Program-made: the position numbers and the translations under genes
Notes under the pieces: model-generated
What the model was told of the DNA's origin: nothing
Seen by the model: the letters and a program-made list of their open reading frames with translations, nothing else
Database searches by the model: none
Shown here: positions 7,147 to 8,319 of the stretch, piece after piece
Numbering within the stretch: position 1 is the stretch's first letter
How the letters are laid out: each line of letters begins with the position of its first letter
DNA from: M55B167 sp964406095
GTDB taxonomy: Bacteria; Verrucomicrobiota; Kiritimatiellia; RFP12; UBA1067
NCBI GenBank assembly: GCA_964406095.1
Contig: CAYOQJ010000082.1
Span: 1-8,319 of the forward strand
Reading direction: 5' to 3'
DNA length: 8,319 nt

Positions 7147-7177
7147 GTCCTTATTTTTTATTTTAGGTTTGACCCCT
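7147..7177 (+). repeat. Diverged copy of the TAGGTTTGACCCC repeat core
   Basis: This stretch starts CGTCCTTATTTT and ends TTTTAGGTTTGACCCC. It matches the 32-nt core of the tandem repeats at 8033-8124 except for one substitution and one missing base. After GACCCC it diverges completely. With the right-hand copies it brackets the PIN module. Confidence 0.8.
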
Positions 7178-7208
7178 AAGCGACCTGGGGTACACTAAAA
7201 AAGGCACA

Positions 7209-7237
7209 TTGAAAGTATTACACAGGTTTGATACAGT
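7209..7237 (+). promoter_or_regulatory. Candidate promoter of the PIN module (leaderless)
   Basis: TTGAAA (7209-7214), a 17-nt spacer and TACAGT (7232-7237) form a reasonable sigma70-like promoter. Transcription would start about seven bases later, on or next to the GTG start at 7244. That would explain why no Shine-Dalgarno precedes the gene. Confidence 0.35.
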
Positions 7238-7243
7238 TCCCAT

Positions 7244-7723
7244 GTGAAAAGCAGTGTATATATTGAGACTAGTGTAGTCAGCTATTTTGTAGCGGAATCG
7301 TCTTCTGACATTCGTATAGCTGGACACCAACTGGCTACAAAAGAATGTTGGGCTCGGTTGTTAAAATATAGGGTTTTTGTATCGGATACCGTTGTAGAAG
7401 AAGCTTCCCGGGGAAATGCTGACCAGTCTCAGAAGAGGCTGCAGGCAATTAAACTTTTCGAGGTTTTAGAAATAAGTGAAAAGGTTCAGAATCTTGCATC
7501 TAACCTTTTAGCCAGTAAGGCAATACCTGATAAATGTCCCGAAGATGCTCTTCATATTGCATGCGCTGCTGTAAATAATATTGAGATTGTTGTAACCTGG
7601 AATTTTAAACACATCAACAATCCATTTATGTTAAATAAGATCAGGCAGGTTGTTGTTGATTCGGGGTGGAAAATGCCGGTTATATGTTCGCCGGACGAAT
7701 TTCTGGAGGCGGAAAATGAATGA
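7244..7723 (+). CDS. PIN-domain toxin, VapC-like RNase
   Basis: A 159-residue PIN-domain protein, likely an Mg-dependent endoribonuclease toxin. It starts with VYIETSVVSYF, where E8 stands at the usual first catalytic Asp position; this is typical of one VapC-like subgroup. VVEEASRG supplies E52/E53, PEDALHIACAA supplies D101, and VVTWNFKHINN (W119, N120) is the usual C-terminal motif, followed by PVICSPDEF. GTG at 7244 is the only workable start; the ATG two bases earlier runs straight into TGA. No Shine-Dalgarno is present. The gene overlaps the next by 8 nt, so the pair is one transcript with the toxin first, the reverse of the usual vapBC order. Base composition is AT-richer than feoB, which fits a transferred cassette. 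Target RNA is unknown. Confidence 0.85.
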   Translation: MKSSVYIETSVVSYFVAESSSDIRIAGHQLATKECWARLLKYRVFVSDTVVEEASRGNADQSQKRLQAIKLFEVLEISEKVQNLASNLLASKAIPDKCPEDALHIACAAVNNIEIVVTWNFKHINNPFMLNKIRQVVVDSGWKMPVICSPDEFLEAENE

Positions 7724-7925
7724 TCCTATTGTGGATGAAGTGCGTCGTTATCGGGACGAGCATGCCAAAAAGTTTAATTATGACCTGAGCGCAATTTGTG
7801 CGGATTTTCGGAAAAAACATAATCATTATGTTGAAATTTTGAAGAAATTAGAAGCAAGTGGTGCTGAAGAAGGCCAGATTAATCTTGTCGCTGGTGAAGA
7901 ACCAGGGGCATATAAAAGCGAATAG
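7716..7925 (+). CDS. Small partner of the PIN toxin, putative antitoxin
   Basis: A 69-residue acidic protein starting MNDPIVDEVRRYRDEHAKKF and continuing with NYDLSAICADFRKKHNH. The start is fixed by GGAGG at 7705-7709, six bases before the ATG, inside the toxin gene; the 8-nt overlap indicates translational coupling. The N-terminal 45 residues are predicted helical, and the tail is probably disordered. The DPIVxEVRxxRxEHAxxFNxDLxAI pattern is one I associate with short proteins encoded next to PIN toxins of this subgroup. No ribbon-helix-helix, AbrB or Phd domain is obvious, so the DNA-binding part, if any, is not recognised. The antitoxin role is inferred from position and size. Confidence 0.7.
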   Translation: MNDPIVDEVRRYRDEHAKKFNYDLSAICADFRKKHNHYVEILKKLEASGAEEGQINLVAGEEPGAYKSE

Positions 7926-7950
7926 CACCAGAAAATCCGGTCCGTTGTTT

Positions 7951-7992
7951 ACAGGCCTCCCCGCCTGTGTCTCCCGTGCGCGCGAAGCGCAC
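7951..7992. repeat. Two short GC-rich hairpins after the PIN module
   Basis: ACAGGC/GCCTGT with a 6-nt loop (7951-7968) is followed at 7976-7992 by GTGCGC/GCGCAC with the loop GCGAA. They begin 26 nt after the small gene's stop and have no T-run. They could stabilise or end the transcript, but they also resemble the hairpin cluster left of the module and may belong to the same repeat family. Confidence 0.5.
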
Positions 7993-8032
7993 CCCAGCGC
8001 AATGCCGGTGCACACAAGCTTCAGCGTTAAAC

Positions 8033-8124
8033 AGACCGTCCTTATTTTCTATTATTAGGTTTGACCCCGGAGCGCGCTAGACCGTCCTTATTTTCTATTT
8101 TTAGGTTTGACCCCGGAGCGCGCT
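8033..8124 (+). repeat. Tandem direct repeat, two 46-bp units
   Basis: Units 8033-8078 and 8079-8124 abut exactly and differ at a single base (CTATTATTAGG versus CTATTTTTAGG). Each starts AGACCGTCCTTATTTTCTAT and ends AGGTTTGACCCCGGAGCGCGCT. The shared core recurs at 7147-7177. Near identity implies a recent duplication. The second unit ends exactly where recognisable PD40-like coding sequence begins, so the repeat marks a rearrangement junction. Confidence 0.9.
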
Positions 8125-8319
8125 GCCCGATGAAGGCATTGTATTTGTCAGCACCGCGTCCTGCCAGTCCGTGCCCTGTTGGCACGGACTGCGCTGGGTC
8201 GGCAATCTTTATCGCATGGAGGCGGACGGTTCCAATATCCGCCAGCTCTGTTTTGATCAGGATCATGATTATCATCCTTCGGTGCTGGCGAACGGTCAGA
8301 TTTTGTATACGCGCTGGGA
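8111..8319 (+). pseudogene. 5'-truncated PD40/HzsA-like beta-propeller gene, runs off window
   Basis: From about 8120 the frame reads ALPDEGIVFVSTASCQSVPC, then WHG, and continues with VGNLYRMEADGSNIRQLCF, DQDHDYHP and NGQILYTRW to the window edge. This resembles PD40/TolB-like propeller blades of large exported proteins related to the hydrazine-synthase alpha middle domain, common in PVC genomes. Such proteins normally have several hundred residues before this point. Here an in-frame TGA inside the repeat (8108-8110) closes the frame, and no upstream half is present in the window. The gene was therefore cut at the repeat junction, or the repeat inserted into it. The function of these proteins is mostly unknown; this fragment is probably not expressed as a normal product. 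The frame is open to the right edge. Confidence 0.7.
8165..8191. repeat. Perfect 11-bp hairpin inside the truncated PD40 gene
   Basis: CAGTCCGTGCC pairs perfectly with GGCACGGACTG around the loop CTGTT. It lies in the codons for the conserved-looking QSVPCWHGL segment, so it may be a coincidence of the coding sequence. Confidence 0.5.

Noticed and set aside
6732..7166. A 144-codon plus-strand frame left of the PIN module
   Set aside because: No ribosome binding site or recognised family, and its second half is the translation of palindromic repeats.
6917..8124. Possible CRISPR array from repeated elements
   Set aside because: Repeats are either directly abutting or nearly 900 nt apart, with no regular spacers and no cas genes.

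Overview
This window looks like accessory-rich chromosome from an anaerobic or microaerobic member of the PVC group (Kiritimatiellota, Verrucomicrobiota, Lentisphaerota or Planctomycetota). That is an inference from three things: a Tat/lipoprotein-type sulfatase, a PD40/HzsA-like beta-propeller fragment of a kind common in those phyla, and a DtxR-FeoA fusion beside FeoB. No rRNA, tRNA or CRISPR array was seen.

Layout, left to right. (1) About 1-1500: a very GC-rich IS110-family element read leftwards. It has an intact DEDD transposase (41-1264, minus) and a structured noncoding 5' region (about 1265-1500) where IS110 elements encode their bridge RNA. (2) 1564-1602: a strong interrupted hairpin between the IS and the next gene. 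(3) 1645-3102: an exported formylglycine sulfatase, followed by a 12-bp hairpin. (4) 3261-6168: a ferrous-iron uptake operon. A sigma70-like promoter overlaps a DtxR-box-like palindrome, followed by a regulator that joins a DtxR repressor, a cysteine-rich linker and a FeoA domain, then FeoB. (5) 6169-7243: about 1.07 kb without an intact gene, holding a decayed DDE transposase fragment and a cluster of GC-rich hairpins. (6) 7244-7925: a two-gene PIN-domain toxin-antitoxin-like module, possibly leaderless. (7) 7926-8124: more hairpins, then two tandem 46-bp repeats. A diverged copy of their core lies at 7147-7177, so the repeat family brackets the PIN module. (8) 8111-8319: a PD40/HzsA-like reading frame that has lost its 5' part at the repeat and runs off the window.

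Functionally, the best-supported unit is the iron operon. The regulator would sense Fe(II) through its DtxR half, control the promoter in front of itself, and carry the FeoA module in the same polypeptide as the repressor. The flanks show repeated mobile-element activity: an intact IS110, a dead transposase, dispersed repeats, a toxin-antitoxin cassette and a truncated gene. No completely new system could be shown. The most promising leads are the metalloregulator fusion with its Cys cluster and operator, the IS110 bridge-RNA candidate, and the repeat family around the PIN module.
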